NCBI GenBank assembly: GCA_958299035.1
Contig: CATQJL010000223.1
Span: 1 to 64,000 of the forward strand
DNA from: Cylicocyclus nassatus
Lineage: Eukaryota > Nematoda > Chromadorea > Rhabditida > Strongylidae
DNA: 64,000 nucleotides
Reading direction: 5' to 3'
Part shown: positions 20,640 to 32,673 of the stretch, in pieces
Numbering within the stretch: the first letter of the stretch is position 1
Layout of the letters: each line of letters opens with the position of its first letter
Translations under genes and position numbers: made by a program
Notes under the pieces: generated by a model
Database searches by the model: none
The model's input: the letters and a program-made list of their open reading frames with translations, nothing else
Told to the model about the DNA's origin: nothing

Positions 20640-21430
20640 TATGGCTATCCAAGTCGAGCTTGTCTGAGCTCTATCCCTTTTCCTCACTTGACCCCACGCA
20701 GACTAATTCCTATGCAAAACTGCACTTTCTTACTAGCTCATGCATATTGAGAAGTGCAGGTGGTAATAAAACGCTGCTCTTTCATTTGTTCCGGCCATGG
20801 GATGAGGCTTTTCATCACATGTCATCACTTGGGCTTAATGAATGCTAATCCAATGTGTTACATAGGAATTGCAAAGTCATTTTTTCCAATATTGAAGATG
20901 AGAATCTGTCTGCGTAGATCTGTTAAGGAAGTCTGAGGTGATAAATTTTTTTTACATATCACTTCTATGTATTTGGTTTTCGACACTTCCTTTTACGAAG
21001 GACATCGACACCAGTGAAAGCCTTGAATTACCGTAACGCAGTCAGGTTGTTTCCACAGGACCGCAGTAGCGCGCCGCAGCATATTGTCCTGCAAACTGCC
21101 GTTCCCAGGTAGTACGAGTATTTTGTAGAAGTATTTTTTCCATTCTCGACCAATTCTTGCACCAGTACATCTTAGCCATCGCTGCCTGCTAGTTCTTAGC
21201 CAACATGAAAATTTTGCTTCAAATGGCGACTGCAGCAGTCTTGCAGAGAAGTGACTTGAAAAAGCGTTCCCATATTTCCGTCTCGGTGAAAAATTTCTTT
21301 CGACGTAATTCGTTTACATTTGCTGTGTCTAGCAAAAAACTTCCGATGTCCGACTCGGACTCTTCACATAATACTGCAGTTTAGCTGAGAAACCATGTCG
21401 CTGATATCTCATTCATAAAACGTTGCTTTT
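20640..21430. repeat. Segmental duplication 2, copy 1
   Basis: It aligns with 26298-27135. Shared blocks include CCTCACTTGACCCCACGCAG, GTAACACATTG (minus) and AACTTCCGATGTCC. The middle is replaced in the second copy. Confidence 0.7.
20840..21384 (-). pseudogene. Unrecognised gene remnant, duplicate 1
   Basis: Three minus-strand exon-like pieces. The first (21384-21219) follows GGTTTCTCAG and encodes a segment with ESDIGSFLLDTANVNELRRK and ETEIWERFF. The second (21088-21032) lies between GTTTGCAG and a GTAATT donor and codes DNMLRRATAVLWKQPDCVT, 19 residues in phase 0. The third (about 20930-20850) reads LEKMTLQFLCNTL. The first and third have counterparts at 26394-27092 with mostly synonymous changes, which argues for former coding. 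Frames are broken in both copies. The product is unknown. Confidence 0.42.
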
Positions 21431-21840
21431 AGAGTTTTAGAGTTTTACTTTTTTCTTTTCCTTCTAGAGTTTCCTTTTAAAGCTAAGAAATCTGTGGCCG
21501 GCCACGTGGGCTAGAAGGATTTGCTACTATGCAACAAAAGATTTACTAAAAAACACACATAAGGGAACAAGAATCTGCCTTGTTGGCAGCATAAGGTGGA
21601 AAAGCAGAACACAACAGAAAACAGATATGAAAAAACAAACAATCGTTGCGGCTACCGCCGCTCCTTGTCGACACAAATCCACAACAACCAATCAACCAAA
21701 AAACAAAGCGCTAATTGCGCGCCAGATCACGTTAGCCGATAATCCGATAGATCAAGTGTCCTCTTTCCTTACACTTTGATATTCTCACAAAAGCAATAAT
21801 TTTTGCATGTTCTGCGTGAACAACTCAACATTCATCCTTA
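21430..21840. other. No supported gene
   Basis: Mixed composition with no usable exon. The start of duplication 1, copy 2 follows. Confidence 0.4.
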
Positions 21841-21849
21841 TCTTTTCTT

Positions 21850-22488
21850 TACTTTACTTACTTTCTCATCATCTTTACTTCAGTCATCTTAGGTTCTCAT
21901 ATAAAGGTAAAAGGAAATGCATGTCAAGTTTTGTTCTAATTCATCATATATGTCAAAATTATGCTTTAATAAGCCAATTTGAAGCCGAACTTCTGCCATT
22001 GCGTGATGGCTCCGCTTCTTTACTACATACGATATGAATATTCAATGCGTCGCTATAATTAAAACAAACTTTGACTCTTAAAAAGCTGCTTGAGGTGAAG
22101 TTATAGCAGTGGATGTCTTTTTTTACAACACTAATTCGATATTGTCTCTGTGAGGCTGTATCATCTGCATATGTAAAATCTAATTTTGCCATTTCTTATC
22201 ACTTCCATACGAACCCGAGATCAATTTCTCACACTCGGCATGAGTTGCAGATTATTTCTAGTGGAAAGAGGTGCATTCCAAAATTTTTAAGAAAAACTAG
22301 GTGTGTAAACTCAATTTTGCCCTCAAAACCTAAACTAAGTAGTTTTCGTGAAGTATGCAGGGTATTCCAAAAGTATGACCTACTGAATGACCCACTGCTT
22401 GATTGTAAATAACTTTCTTGCTTTGAGGTCTTCAGCGGACCTTTGGGTATAATGCTGTAGAGTTGCCTATAATATTTTACCAATCATA
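21850..22488. repeat. Segmental duplication, copy 2
   Basis: Partner of 17030-17682. It ends exactly at the Helitron beginning at 22489. Confidence 0.7.
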
Positions 22489-23553
22489 CTAGCTGGCTTA
22501 CCCGGCTCCGTCCGCCCCTGTCAAAACACATTATGAAGAATCCCATGCTTATTCCTGTACAATCTTTCCCTATGCCAATTTCTACAAGCCAGTTTCCTAC
22601 TCCCGCCGTGGTAGAGATTTATAAAATCGATGAAACTAAAGGACTATTGTGCACAAACTTACATTGTACTCGTAAACAGCATGCTCGATTACCCCCTTGT
22701 GCCAACTCCCTGCCTCATAGGTCAAACTTTACAAAAAATCGATAAAACCGATATCGATCGATAACGAGAAATAGCCATTAGCCTGCGACGTCCCCCCCCC
22801 CCCCTCCCCCGTCCCGAAATGTAGGTTTAGCATATACAGGGTGTCCCAAAAAAATGTATCGAACGTTTGATCGTTAATAACTCTCTTCCCAAGAAGTCTT
22901 TTGCCCTGCTTCAGGTACCGTTTTGTAGAGCTGGCTTCAACTTAGATTTGCATTATAGAACGGATCACTCATCTCTCTTCATTACTGTAGGATTACGGTA
23001 GAAACTTGAAACATATGGTGTTAATGTGAAAAAAGCTGCCGTTTCAAAATTTTTCAAAAAATTGTGAAAACTTGTGTAATAGGGTTTTTATGGACGCTGA
23101 GTTCAATAATTAACTATTCACAAGATTACGAAGCTTTCTAAACCGCACTTTTTAGGAACATTGAAAAAATGGCCGCTACTTCTTACCTGGCATAACTCTT
23201 CAATGAAGCATCATAATAAGTTGGGAACTTTACAGTTATAATCAGCAACTCTAATTAGCCTAGTGTAAGAGCTTTCAGCTGTTTTGTTTCCTTTCTAAGG
23301 CAAAATATGGCCTTTCATTGCTTAAAATCCTCTTTGAAGTTTCTACCGTAATCCTACAGTAATGAAGAGAGAGGAGTGATTCGTTCTACAATGCAAATCT
23401 AAGTTGAAACCAGCTCTACAAAACGGTACCTGAAGCAAGGCAAAAGACTTCTTGGGAAGAGAGATATTAACGATCAAACGTTCGATACATTTTTTTGGGA
23501 CACCCGGTATACAAGACATACAGACAAGCGGACATTCAACTTCATATACAAGG
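22489..23553 (-). mobile_element. Helitron copy split by a MITE
   Basis: In minus orientation it ends CTAG at 22489-22492 (next to A at 22488). Its 5' end reads CCTTGTATATGAAGTTGAATG and stops at 23553, beside T. A CGATATCGATCGATAACGA block lies at about 22750. A 670-base MITE (22837-23507) interrupts it. Confidence 0.65.
22837..23507. mobile_element. Mariner/Tc-like MITE, about 175-bp inverted repeats
   Basis: The ends CAGGGTGTCCCAAAAAAATG and its inverse (TTTTTTTGGGACACCCGG) are flanked by TA. The arms continue through CGAACGTTTGATCGTTAA, CCAAGAAGTCTTTTGCC and ATTACTGTAGGATTACGGTA. There is no coding capacity. Confidence 0.75.
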
Positions 23554-23565
23554 TATATTATATAG

Positions 23566-24785
23566 ACCGGTTCCTATAAAAGCACCCTTATTTTGCCGTC
23601 ACTTTTAAAGGAAATGCAAGAAATACAAGAAACGAACCATGTGGAAGAGCGTAGCCGATAACAGTACATGCAGCACAAAAATAAAACTTGATGTCAATCT
23701 TGGAGAAGCTTATGCGCCGAACGCTTATTTGGTTGGTTCATAATTATACGAACACCTCAACCAGAGCTCTTTTTCGCTTAATGCTAGAACCTTTGGCGTT
23801 CGAACTTTCATGTAAGGCTACGATGTCAAGGTTTGCGGTATCTACTAAGTGCTATCTTAAAAATTATGAAAAGGATCTCAAACTTTTAACCAGCTCAAAC
23901 GGATAAAGGATAAGGAATTGATAAATATGCTGCTTAGTACACAGAAGATGTTGATGTAATTCACTCACTTACCAACCGTCTCAAAGTGACCATAGGGTTG
24001 GCACAACTGAGAGGCTCAAAGCTCGACTTCTGCTGTTCGCAAAGCGTCGTGATGTTGTAATCACGTCGAGAACTTGATTCTGTATATAATGTAAAAATAT
24101 AGTATTTTGTTTGAAAATTTGGAACGTAGTGCGCTTTGTTTTCACCATGCACTCGGCATCCAATGAGAATGAATAAATGAGTCAACACAAGAACGCCTTT
24201 TCTCACTTTTTAGCTGCGTAGCTTTAATTGCGGAAAGTGAAAACTCTAACACAAATAAATCAATTCAAAAAGATGCATTCGTTTCATCAACGAACTTTGC
24301 GAACGGCAGGATTTGAGTCATGAGGCTCTAAGTTCTGCCAACCCTTGGTTAGTTTGAGTCTGGGTTGGCAGGTGGGAGAATTATATCAACATCTTCTGAG
24401 CGAGCAACATATTTATTGACTCCTTATCCTTTATCCGTTTGAGTTGTCTAAAGGCTTGAAATTCCAACGAAGCAGGCTAGCAGATACCTCAGTCCTTGAG
24501 GTCGTAGCCTTACGAAAAAGTTTGAACGCCACAGGTTTTAGCGTTGAGCGAAAAAAAGCTCTGCTGAGGTGTTCGCAAAATTATGAATCGGCCAAAAAAG
24601 CGTTCGGTGTATAGTGGTTCCCAAGACAGATACCGAATTTCATTTTGTGCTGCATATACTGTTCTCGGCTATGCTCTTCCACTTGGTTTCAATGGTCCTT
24701 GCATTCCCTTCAAAAAGTTCGTAAAAAGGCAAAATATGGGGTGTTCGTAAAGCTATAAACTAATCTGTACAAAGTTAAACAATTT
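23566..24785. repeat. Large foldback, arms about 450 bp
   Basis: The left arm (23566-24030) and the right arm (24325-24785) are inverted. Shared blocks are GGATAAAGGATAAGGA, CAGAAGATGTTGAT, GCCGAACGC and ATGCAGCACAAAA. The spacer of about 295 bases is single-copy. The short version at 19165-19530 shares only the outer part. Confidence 0.7.
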
Positions 24786-25146
24786 TGAGTAGACCTTTAG
24801 AAATCCTAGTCTTTGAATTGTTTTGATCCCGTACAGCGTTGAAGTCGGAGTATCTCAGATTTTCCAACAAATCTTTCGCAGCAACTATTTTCAGGGTATG
24901 TTACTCGTAAACTTTTCCCAAACCATATCCTAAGCAGTGATTTTTTCGACGAAGCTTACGTGAATCTCGTCATATTTTCTATTAGGGAACTGCGTTGTTT
25001 GAAGCACTCATCTTCCATTCTCATTATCAAACGCTCATGGACCTCTATTTTCCTTGAAAATTTTCGGTGCATCTCTTTGAATTCGAATATCATTTCATAT
25101 AATTGTTGGGGTGCTGCATACTTTCTGTCCCATTCTTTTCGCCTTG

Positions 25147-25868
25147 GGTACTTTTCCGTTATCCGGATTCATTTTTCAAAAAGCTCTCATAAAATACGTT
25201 CTTTAGTCTAGGAAAAATTTTTCATAGATTCCGCGAAAATTGCCTCCCCGCCACGTGTCAGGAAAAAATTGACACGTTTTAGTCCTTTTTGACTTGTTTT
25301 TTTTTCGAAATTATCTCCGATGAGGTAAGACAGCATTTGTGATTACCAGAAGCCTTTCAACTGTTTTCTGTAAAAACAACACTGTCTAGATCTCATTAAA
25401 CTGAATGTATTGATTGCTTTCAGCGGGTAATTCAAAAATGTCTTCCTCTTCAAAGTTTCCGCCATCAAATTTACCGAGATAGACTATAGATGGCTTGCAG
25501 TATCTCGCTGCTGCTTGTTTCGCCGAATATAATGGAACCCTAGCGCAGTTCTCCATTTTAGGCAGGTCTAATCTCTTCAGTGATATTAGGATGACCTTAA
25601 TATGAGAACAGGGTTTACTTCTGAAATTGTTTAGTAAAAATGACGCCATTATAGACTAAAATACAGATTGAACATACGTCTAGGTAGTACTGCTAGGTAG
25701 TGCAACACAAACCCCGATAAAACCTGTTAGACATGTAGATGATATGTCAAATTTTTTTGGCACTTGGCAGAATGTTGAACTCTTTTCTGTGAATTTGAGC
25801 CCAAGTATGGTACAAGGTCAGAAGAAATATCCTTCTTCAAGAAATGGTCCGGATAACGAAAAAGTACC
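25147..25868. mobile_element. DNA element with 8-bp target duplication, 722 bp
   Basis: The ends GGTACTTTTCCGTTATCCGG and the inverse CCGGATAACGAAAAAGTACC are flanked by TCGCCTTG (25139-25146) and TTGCCTTG (25869-25876), an 8-base direct repeat with one change. Sub-terminal GACACGTTTTAGTCC and its inverse-side partner TTGGCACTTGGC extend the arms. The 8-base duplication fits hAT or Merlin. No transposase. Confidence 0.72.
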
Positions 25869-26297
25869 TTGCCTTGTGTTTGAAGCAGCCGCTCTAGGAG
25901 ATTCTCAAACATAAGGCGATATTATTTGCATCATTAGAAAGCATTTTTCTTGCTCTTCTAACATATCATAATTTGGTGAAATTTCCTACGATTTGACGAG
26001 TTCACAAGCCTATGATCCCAGGTGGTCGAAATACGCTCTCAGCCAAGAAGAAGAAGTCATTGCAAGAGAATCTTCACAATATGCTTTTCAAGTAAAGTCC
26101 TTCTGTTGGTCACGGAATAAAGGTGAAACAGTCCAGTATATGTACGACTCACTTTCATGCGAAGAAACGTCTTGCTTGTTCTGCAAGCAATAACTTTCCG
26201 CAAACAGAGGGAATTGATAAGTCCAATGTTGGAGGTGCCAGAGTAAAGCAAGAGCTAGCTGAGCCCAGCCACCATACCAAATATGACCATCGCCTCA

Positions 26298-27135
26298 TAT
26301 CCAAATCGAGCTTGATGTTTGAGCTCTATCGCATTTTCCTCACTTGACCCCACGCAGACTAATTCCTATGCAAAGTCGCAACTTTTTTACAGCTCATGCA
26401 TATTGAAAAGTGCAAATGGTAATTGAAGCTGCTCTTTTACTTGTTCCGGCTATGGATGAGGCTTTTTTACAGTACATCACTTTGGGGCTTTCTAAATGCT
26501 GTTTCAATGTGTTACATAGAAAACGTAAAGCCAGTTTTTCGATATTGCGTTGAAGATGAGAATTTATCTGTATATATCTGATACGGAAGTCTGAGAAGAA
26601 AAGTCTTTCATAGCGCTTCCATGGAAGCAACTATACATTTGTGTTTTTGATATTTGGTAGAAAGTTGTACCAGTGTGCACTTCGCAACAAACTTTCCGAA
26701 CAGTTTCTGCTTAATTTTGATTCCAGCTTCTGGCTTAGCAAGCAAGTGTCCAACAGATGAGTTTAAGTCATCTGGTGCGGATTGTTTGCCACTTCAATTT
26801 GTTATTGCTTTAAAATGGTTTTACGAGGGATTTCAGGAATTCTTTTTATATTTTTCAATTATCTTCTGATGAAATTTGGTTGTTCATTGCACACAGGCTC
26901 TTAGCTAATCCTTCTGCAAAATTCTGCAGTTAAGATGGAAGTAGTTTTGCCGAGAGAACTGACTTAGAAGAGCGTTCCCATATTTCCCGCCTCGGTGAAA
27001 AACTTTCTTTCGATGTAATTCGTTTACATCTGCTGTGCCGAGCAAAAAACTTCCGATGTCCAACTCAGACTCTTCGCGTATGTTCGACTTAGCTAAAAAA
27101 CCATGCTGTTTATAATCTATCACAAAACGTTGCTT
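26298..27135. repeat. Segmental duplication 2, copy 2
   Basis: Partner of 20640-21430. The segment 26640-26900 has no counterpart. Confidence 0.65.
26394..27092 (-). pseudogene. Unrecognised gene remnant, duplicate 2
   Basis: The minus-strand exon after CATGGTTTTTTAG (27092) encodes KSNIREESELDIGSFLLGTA and continues as DVNELHRKK. One base more than in duplicate 1 then shifts the frame. A second piece at about 26570-26394 (IEKLALRFLCNTLKQHLESP, then a tail to TGA) matches the LEKMTLQFLCNTL part of duplicate 1, with TTA/TTG and TTT/TTC silent changes. The middle exon of duplicate 1 is absent. Probably a decayed paralogue of unknown function. Confidence 0.4.
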
Positions 27136-27139
27136 TCAC

Positions 27140-28410
27140 TGAGTGGTTGATGTTTGCATCTCGTCTTTCCAGATCAGGCGGTTAAACCTCTAATTATCTG
27201 ACGGGATGTAGAATTATCCCGAAAACCGCACCACCGAAGCTTTCCCACATTTTGACATTTAGACTGGTTTCCCCTTTTGAATTTGTATCTGCATAATCTG
27301 AAGCTGTGTTTCACACAAACATCAGAATTTCATTTTTTCTATTATTGAAGGTATCTTGAAAAGTCGAGTCTTCAATAAGCGGAAGCTTCGAGAAATTTTC
27401 ATTCGAGTCGAATGACTCTTTCAGTCGATCATATCAGGTTCTTTGAGCTTGTTTTGCATGACTTCGCGCAGTTTTTTTCGAAAAAATATGTCGACGCATT
27501 TATGTAGGTAATAATCACTAGAAGAAGTGCAAAAATAATAAACTCTTGGTTATCCCCCATTCCCTTCGAGATCTGGGCATGCGATGAAGTTTAATTTGGT
27601 TATCGTGCACCTCCGAACAGGATTAGGAGAAATGAGGAGAGTGATATTCCCAAAGTCTGCTTTGTTTTCTCAAGTGCTGGGCATGCTACCCTACGAAATT
27701 TGATTTTGTCTTGTCGGTACCTTGCTCACACAGCTCACTTTTTATTAGGTACACTCGGTGGAAAGTGAATTCCGTGCAAAGTAATTAATAGGACGCTTGT
27801 ACTTGTCCACTTCTGAAAAGTGGAGAGAGCTCTAGTTTCAGCAAGTTTATATAAGTCAAAAGTGTGCGTTGCAAGATTGAATTGTCAAAAAACTACTTTC
27901 TTCAAAAAAACCTCCTTCTCCTTTTTCACATTTGAATTGTGTTGCAATCAAATTTCCTCTATCCATTCTCTTGTTGTTTTTTCACGCTATTCTTAATCAT
28001 TGTAGGCATAATGGCGGAATTCTGGTCAAACAATTGCAGATGCTCTTTGCATTGTAAGGAAGATTTTTCCGAAGAAGTTCTCTCAAATGCCATTTGGATT
28101 ACTTGAATTACTTGAGCTGACAAGGGAATGGCCAGAAGAGGTGGCCAATCCAAGGGAGCTGCCTATCATTCGATAGCAGCATTCAACGCCAATTTCGAAC
28201 CTGTATTCCCTATCTGCTTAGCGCCTTTGTGGACGAAGTTGTGAGCAGTTTTATTGCGAAAAATTCGTACATAAAAGTGCGAAGTTGAGCACATTGTTGT
28301 ACTTTCAGCTCAACTTTAGGCTCTAAGAATATGAAGTAACCTTGCTGGTTGTTTTGACCCAGCATTAAGCCGGACATGGTTCTTTACCATCAAATTCGCG
28401 TTTTTGCACG
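27140..28410. other. No firmly supported gene
   Basis: A minus-strand open stretch at 27959-28130 follows CCCTTGTCAG and ends KNSVKKQQENG-stop. It could be a terminal exon, but no partner exon was found. Confidence 0.3.
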
Positions 28411-28418
28411 ACTTCTTA

Positions 28419-28831
28419 CAAGGGAGGTCCGATTAATCGAAGTGGCCTTTCCAAATGAGCCTTATACCACTTTAAGGGGCATCAAAGTTATGGATATTTT
28501 TTTGGTGAGAAAAATGAACGCATTATCTACGTAAAATTAAATTTCAAGGTTTTTTCAGCGCTTTAATAGAGCAGCGTTAAGTATGAGCGTTTGGACAGAA
28601 GGTGGTCTTCAGATGGAGCGCTCTGATAATCAAGGTTGGACAATCTGGGCGATTCTGACAAATTTTGTGCTAATTATGCATTCAATTTTTCAATCCAAAA
28701 AATGCTTATAACTCGACACCCAGAGGCGCTCGGCGGATAACGAAAACAGATTTGGAATCAGCGTTCGAAGGTCTTTATAATCATATAAATTTCATATGAA
28801 AAGGCCACTTCGACCATTCGGACATCCCTTT
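28419..28831. mobile_element. PIF/Harbinger-like foldback, CAAGGGA family
   Basis: The start CAAGGGAGGTCCGATTAATC and the inverse-type end CGGACATCCCTTT are flanked by TTA on both sides. Inner arms contain TCGAAGTGGCC and GGCCACTTCGA. A further partial arm follows at 28840-28970. Confidence 0.6.
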
Positions 28832-29010
28832 TTAGCAGAATAATGGCCTTAAAAGGTCTCATAACTTCGCCCACATAAGCGCTAAGCAGATATTGAATGC
28901 AGATTCGAAGTCAGCGTTTTATGCTGCATCAATGATATGCGGATTGTTTGGATTGACCGCTTCGATCTCTGACCATACCCTTGTGAGTAATCAAAATTCG
29001 TGCAGTAGTA

Positions 29011-29016
29011 TTTATT
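29011..29016 (-). promoter_or_regulatory. Polyadenylation signal AATAAA
   Basis: Minus-strand AATAAA, 214 bases downstream of the stop at 29230. Just upstream is CTGAAGAAGACGAAACCGCC, a hairpin-prone sequence. Confidence 0.4.
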
Positions 29017-29229
29017 GTACATATAGACCGACTTTCGGCGGTTTCGTCTTCTTCAGAGTTTGAAAAAGTCAAAACACATCAAAAACCTATTCGGCTAAAG
29101 ACCTCGTCAATCAAAGACAGTGATTTGTCTTCTAGAAAAGCAAAAGCGCAATCAAATCTGCGAGATTAAGCTAAGCTCACATTAGCAGATGATAAATTTA
29201 CTTGGATTGTTCTTGCCATTAATGCTCTA

Positions 29230-31566
29230 TCAGCGTTTTGCTCTTTTATCCTCTTTGTCTTTTTTCGTATATAGCACGTCATTCTGCAAATTATCAGGAA
29301 GTGCTGATGAAGCTAACGTTGCTGCCGCAATTTTTGCGTCACGCATTTAATACCACTAACACCACTTACTAGAAATAGGCATGAGTCGCATGGTTGTGAA
29401 TTTGATATCAAAGTCAAAGTTCTGCCAAGTGAAAAAGAGATCTCGGCTAAGAAAGTTCTAGAGGCTCTCTGGATTTTTGCGAAGTTTTCGGAAATGAGCA
29501 ACAAAAACGAATGTCTCTCAACCGCTGACTTCCTCCCGTTCATATCATTATGTGAGTTATGATTATGGATCATTTACCGTGCAATACAGCGTAGCTTATT
29601 GGTCCGACGTGACCATCTACTTCCGGTACGGACATCCAACTGACGAAGCGATGGTTCCCTGGTGTGTCTCTGATATAGCAGTTTTTTTTGGCAACTGGAT
29701 TGGGTGAAGGAGGGAAACTGGCAGAAATATAGTGGGCTGGACTCTCTGATGAAGCTTTGAACCATTCTAGGCCAGGAAGACGAAAGCGTTCAAACGTAAG
29801 GGCGTTGACACCGATAAATAAACGACCATATAACAGCTGGCACAAACAACATACAACATCTATGAAGAATGTTCAGGTTTAAAACAGACGGAACTTGCTG
29901 TTAAAAAATGAATATTTCTCGTGCAAACGTTGCAGCAGTTTTTTCATGCAACTGAACTGCCCGGATATATTAGGTTGGAGAAACTAAGTTTTGCAACTCT
30001 CTCAGTAACTTCCCTTCATTCAACATGGCGCACTCAAATTTTGCCATTGTGTAGGCTATGACGAAAGCCATAGCAGCTCCTATTTTGCCAAATTCCTACG
30101 TCGCTATGAGGGTTACGGTAGGTACAATACCGCTCACAGAATGTGTGAAGTCCCGGTGAATTTTGAGGTTTTGTCTCCTTAATCATTGAAGGTTGCCCCA
30201 GCAGCCTTGCTACAGTGACTTGTTTGACTTTGTGAGGGCATCAAATCTCGTATTGTCCCTAAATTTTGATTCTTTCTTAGGCCCGTATGCACGTACATCC
30301 CCGCTGGGGAGGGGAGGGGATCTGAGAGGGGATGCGCCATATCTCGCTACTTTACGTATCTTTCTTCTTCCTTTTCTATCTTGCTTATGAAGGTTCTCAC
30401 ACCCTACTACCTGCGCATAATTGATGCCAGGTTACTGGCATAACTGATTAGATTTGTACTATTTTGTGTGATCCCCTGGGGATCCCCAGGGGATCACACA
30501 AAATAGTACAAATCTAATCAGTTATGCCAGTAACTTGGCATCAATTATGCGCAGGTAGTAGGGTATGAGAACCTTCATAAGCAAGATAGAAAAGGAAGAA
30601 GAAAGATACGTAAAGTAGCGAGATATGATGCATCCCCTCTCAGATCCCCTCCCCTCCCCAGCGGGGATGTACGTGCATACGGGCCTTAGTGAGCCGAATG
30701 AGTCAACCTCTACCAACAATTTGTGGTCAATTGCAGATTATTGTGCATTGTCTAGGCTGCTAAAGCTTCATTTTGGTTTATAACCATAAAAATTCTCGAA
30801 ATTCATTAATTTTGGAAAAACGAAAAGATTTTTTTCTGATTCGTGTTCAAAATTCAAACAGTTTGCGCGCAGTTGTAGCATACATTACGCTCTACATTTT
30901 ATCAAAGTTTGAGTGCGCCACATCCTAAGAGAGTAAAGTTATCAAAGAAGCTGCAAAACTTGGTTTCCAGCCTAATACATCCGTCTTTCTATTCTTTTTC
31001 CAAAAATGATGTTTTCTGTCAAAATGTTCATTAAGATGTTACTATTTTGTTACCTTTCCATTTCATAGGTGAATCCTAAATACCATCATTTTTTTGATAG
31101 TGAGTGACCGCTAAAGATCACCCAGCGACAGTAGCTGTTCGAGCCCCCCCCCCCCCGAGAATGGGTAGCGAAATTTTTGAGACTTTCTTATATGGGTTAT
31201 AAAAATGTGCAAGTGACTTGTTTATACTTATAAATAATTGAAATAATTTTTGAAATTTTGCAAGAATTTAAATTAGCCTTGTAAAAAAATTTTTTCCTGA
31301 AGCGTGCCTACCGCCACGCCCCCTTTTTCGAATATCTTGGGGTCATGGGCCCACAAAAATTTTGGGAAACATCCCAAAAATTTTTTCAGAGTGCGTGGCT
31401 AAAGCCGCGCACCTTCACTCACAAAAATTTGTTGCCCGCCTCTTCCGGTCCGAAATCCTGCTACCGCCACTGCCCGACGATGTCAAAATGACGTCACAAT
31501 CGGCTTATCGACGATAGATTTGCGTGATTTCGTTAGTTTATCCATCCCACCGAACCATTCGCGCAT
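29230..31566 (-). CDS. Predicted multi-exon protein, unrecognised; last three exons well supported
   Basis: The exons 29836-29578, 29524-29370 and 29283-29230 have consensus borders (TTTGTGCCAG/, /GTAAATG, GAAGTCAG/, /GTAAGTG, AATTTGCAG/). They stay open across both junctions in phase and end in TGA after a basic tail (TKKDKEDKRAKR). They encode 155 residues including LPGLEWFKASSESPAHY, NCYIRDTPGNHRFVSWM and the pair CDSC. A plausible first exon is 31566-31498: ATG two bases after a trans-splice-like CGCTTGCAG, 23 codons starting MREWFGGMDK, phase 0, with a weak GTGACG donor. The intron between would hold a 1-kb MITE with a nested foldback. No signal peptide is visible. I cannot name the family. 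The first exon is much less certain than the others. Confidence 0.55.
29970..30975 (+). mobile_element. Mariner-like MITE carrying a nested foldback
   Basis: The ends TTAGGTTGGAGAAACTAAG and the inverse CTTGGTTTCCAGCCTAA are flanked by TA. Blocks CATGGCGCACTC and GAGTGCGCCAC sit inside the ends. It is interrupted by the TTA-flanked foldback at 30280-30685. Confidence 0.75.
30280..30685. mobile_element. PIF/Harbinger-like foldback, 406 bp, near-perfect
   Basis: GGCCCGTATGCACGTACATC and its exact inverse close two arms of about 200 bases that match almost base for base around GGGGATCCCC near 30480. TTA lies at 30277-30279 and 30686-30688. The near identity of the arms suggests recent activity or gene conversion. 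Confidence 0.8.
31110..31490. repeat. Intronic low-complexity and inverted segment
   Basis: Contains a C homopolymer (31146-31157), a short inverted pair TTTTTGGGATGTTTCCC-type, and CCGCCACGCC blocks. There is no exon evidence. Confidence 0.4.
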
Positions 31567-31599
31567 GTCTGCAAGCGATCCGCATACAGATCGGTAGCT

Positions 31600-32670
31600 T
31601 AATTAATGCTGGGCTGAGGCGTTACAGGATCATTCTTGAGGTTTTTAATATGGAAAGAAATTTTTAGTCAGTTTGTTGATTACGGTCAAACGTGCGAGGG
31701 ATGCTTATGACACAAATATGGGCCTGCTATATTATTTCGAAAAATTCTTGAGTAGACAGAACGAAGCTTGAAAAAGTGAATTGTGGTGGTTGCGGAGGCT
31801 ATCAATGTTGTATTTATAAGAGTTAAACTGCGTCGGTGCATCTGGCATTCGTATAATTTTCATGATATTAATATATAAACTCCAGATGTCTTCTCAATTC
31901 CATCTTCTTTGCCTTTGCTATGAATTCCTTTTGTCTTTATGCTCAGAAAACTTAAGTTAACCTCTATTGGAAGTACAACATCGTATGTTGTCCTCATAAG
32001 CAGTAACGTCTATCCTATATTTGTAATCCAGATGGAGATCATATAATCTCACCACAGAAAAATTTATCTAAAACATCTTACTCTCCTTTGGAGCTTTCTC
32101 TTACAGGCAAGTCGAAGTTCGAGGTTTGTGTTATTTTCTGATTGCATGTTAATGGCATTACCACGAAGTCACTTAGTCACCTGATGCTAGAAAATTTGCG
32201 GTAGAATGTCGAGACGAGGAATACCACGGCAATCGGTTCCGTACAATCTAGTAATGGACAATCAACCTTACAAACTTTTGGACTTTGCTGTCCTTGTAGA
32301 ATTTGGCCCCGTTTTAAACCGGATCCTGCATGCAGTGTAATTAGTAGCTAAATGTACTCATTAATAGCGGATGATACTACCTTTGCCTCCCGTGAACACT
32401 GGAAAAGGATGACCGTAATTTGATAATGTAAAACGAACACTGAATTTCAATCAATAGAAGGATCTAATGAGATTAAGAAATGTTGGTGCTCAATGCGTGC
32501 TCAAAGCCAAAGCATAAAATGGCGCGAAATTCGTGTAACTCATCAAGTCTGAAGCGCAAGAGTGCAAAACATCAAAGTAAATGAAGAAAAAAAACAACCC
32601 AAAAAAACTAGCTCATTCAATACCTAAATGTTGAATTTGTTTAGCATATGCATACATTGCAAATCATTAC
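31600..32670. other. No supported gene
   Basis: AT-rich, with short ORFs only and no paired splice sites. Confidence 0.4.
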
Positions 32671-32673
32671 TTA

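Noticed and set aside
22052..22175. YADD-like motif suggesting reverse transcriptase
   Set aside because: Isolated four-residue match with no other RT block around it.
23961..24206. Signal-peptide-like ORF with a good GTAAGT donor
   Set aside because: It begins at GTG, a TAA stands just upstream after the nearest acceptor, and the end lies in a foldback arm. Not supportable as a first exon.
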